Assembly: GCA_903944755.1 (NCBI GenBank)
Contig: CAJATB010000139.1
Coordinates: 1 to 6,176, forward strand
Source of the DNA: an uncultured Bacteroidota bacterium
GTDB taxonomy: Bacteria > Bacteroidota > Bacteroidia > Chitinophagales > Chitinophagaceae
Direction of reading: 5' to 3'
DNA length: 6,176 nt
Shown in pieces: positions 5,951 to 6,176 of the stretch. The notes beneath the pieces are model-generated. The model had not been told where the DNA came from. It did not search any database and saw only the letters and a list, made by a program, of their open reading frames with translations. The number at the start of each line of letters is the position of its first letter. The first letter of the stretch is position 1. The translations under genes were made by a program, and so were the position numbers.

Positions 5951-6176
5951 ATGTTCAAGTATTTTTACATTCTATTATTTTCTTTGGCAATAACACAAAT
6001 GCCAAAAGCGTTAAACGCACAACAAAAGCCGCAGCAACAAAACAACAAGCAAACTGCAGCTATTTTAAAAGGTAAAGTGACCGATGCCACAACAGGGCAG
6101 GCTTTACAAGGCGCAACCATCTATTTTCCCGACACAAGAAAAGGTTCACTTACTAACGAAAAAGGGGAATACCAAC
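5951..6176 (+). CDS. TonB-dependent outer-membrane receptor, N-terminal part (runs off window)
   Basis: Only 75 codons are visible. The start ATG5951 gives a clear signal peptide: MFKYF, a hydrophobic core ILLFSLAITQ, and probable cleavage after ALNA23 before QQ. A Gln/Asn-rich linker (24-36) follows. From about residue 39, LKGKVTDATTGQALQGATIYF, then GSLTNEKGEY, is the carboxypeptidase-D regulatory-like domain (G-x-V-x-D-x3-G-x-x-L-x-G-A and T-x3-G-x-Y), typical of the N-terminal extension of Bacteroidota TonB-dependent receptors. The plug and barrel lie beyond the window, so the substrate cannot be judged. Another outer-membrane or surface protein with the same domain is possible but less likely. 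It sits 88 bp behind the small His/Cys protein. No TAnnTTTG promoter at correct spacing was found in that gap, so expression probably comes from the promoter near 5495. Confidence 0.8.
   Translation, partial: MFKYFYILLFSLAITQMPKALNAQQKPQQQNNKQTAAILKGKVTDATTGQALQGATIYFPDTRKGSLTNEKGEYQ

Overview
The window is AT-rich chromosomal DNA that looks like a member of the Bacteroidota, probably in or near the Chitinophagales/Sphingobacteriia. Three things point there. The promoters that can be recognised match the Bacteroidota -33 TTTG / -7 TAnnTTTG pattern rather than -35/-10. Shine-Dalgarno sequences are essentially absent. The window ends in the start of a SusC/RagA-type TonB-dependent receptor with a carboxypeptidase-regulatory-like plug extension. 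The exact genus cannot be told from the sequence.

Region 1 (1-3282, + strand) is the threonine operon in the order thrA (3' part only), thrB, thrC. These genes give homoserine dehydrogenase, homoserine kinase and threonine synthase, the steps that turn aspartate semialdehyde into threonine. The visible homoserine dehydrogenase ends without a C-terminal ACT domain, as in the fused aspartokinase-homoserine dehydrogenase. The kinase half would lie upstream of the window. The thrA-thrB gap (814-955) holds a 24-bp tandem repeat full of stop codons, with a further copy touching the thrB start. thrB and thrC are 8 bp apart.

Region 2 (3283-4222) begins with a strong GC-rich hairpin between convergent genes. 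It is followed by a minus-strand NfsB-type nitroreductase. Its upstream region is a divergent promoter area with two perfect 7-4-7 inverted repeats, one between the -33 and -7 elements of the nitroreductase promoter and one over the -7 element of the opposite promoter. These are candidate operators.

Region 3 (4223-6176, + strand) holds three genes. The first is a secreted alkaline-phosphatase-superfamily hydrolase with a predicted Ser nucleophile. The second is a small exported His/Cys-containing protein ending in RGPP, apparently started by a TTG codon. The third is the N-terminus of a TonB-dependent receptor. The small protein and the receptor are probably a functional pair at the cell envelope, but the substrate is unknown.

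Overall this is mostly ordinary housekeeping sequence. No mobile element, RNA gene or CRISPR array was seen. The items most worth a second look are the repeat in front of thrB, the two promoter palindromes, and the small protein beside the receptor.
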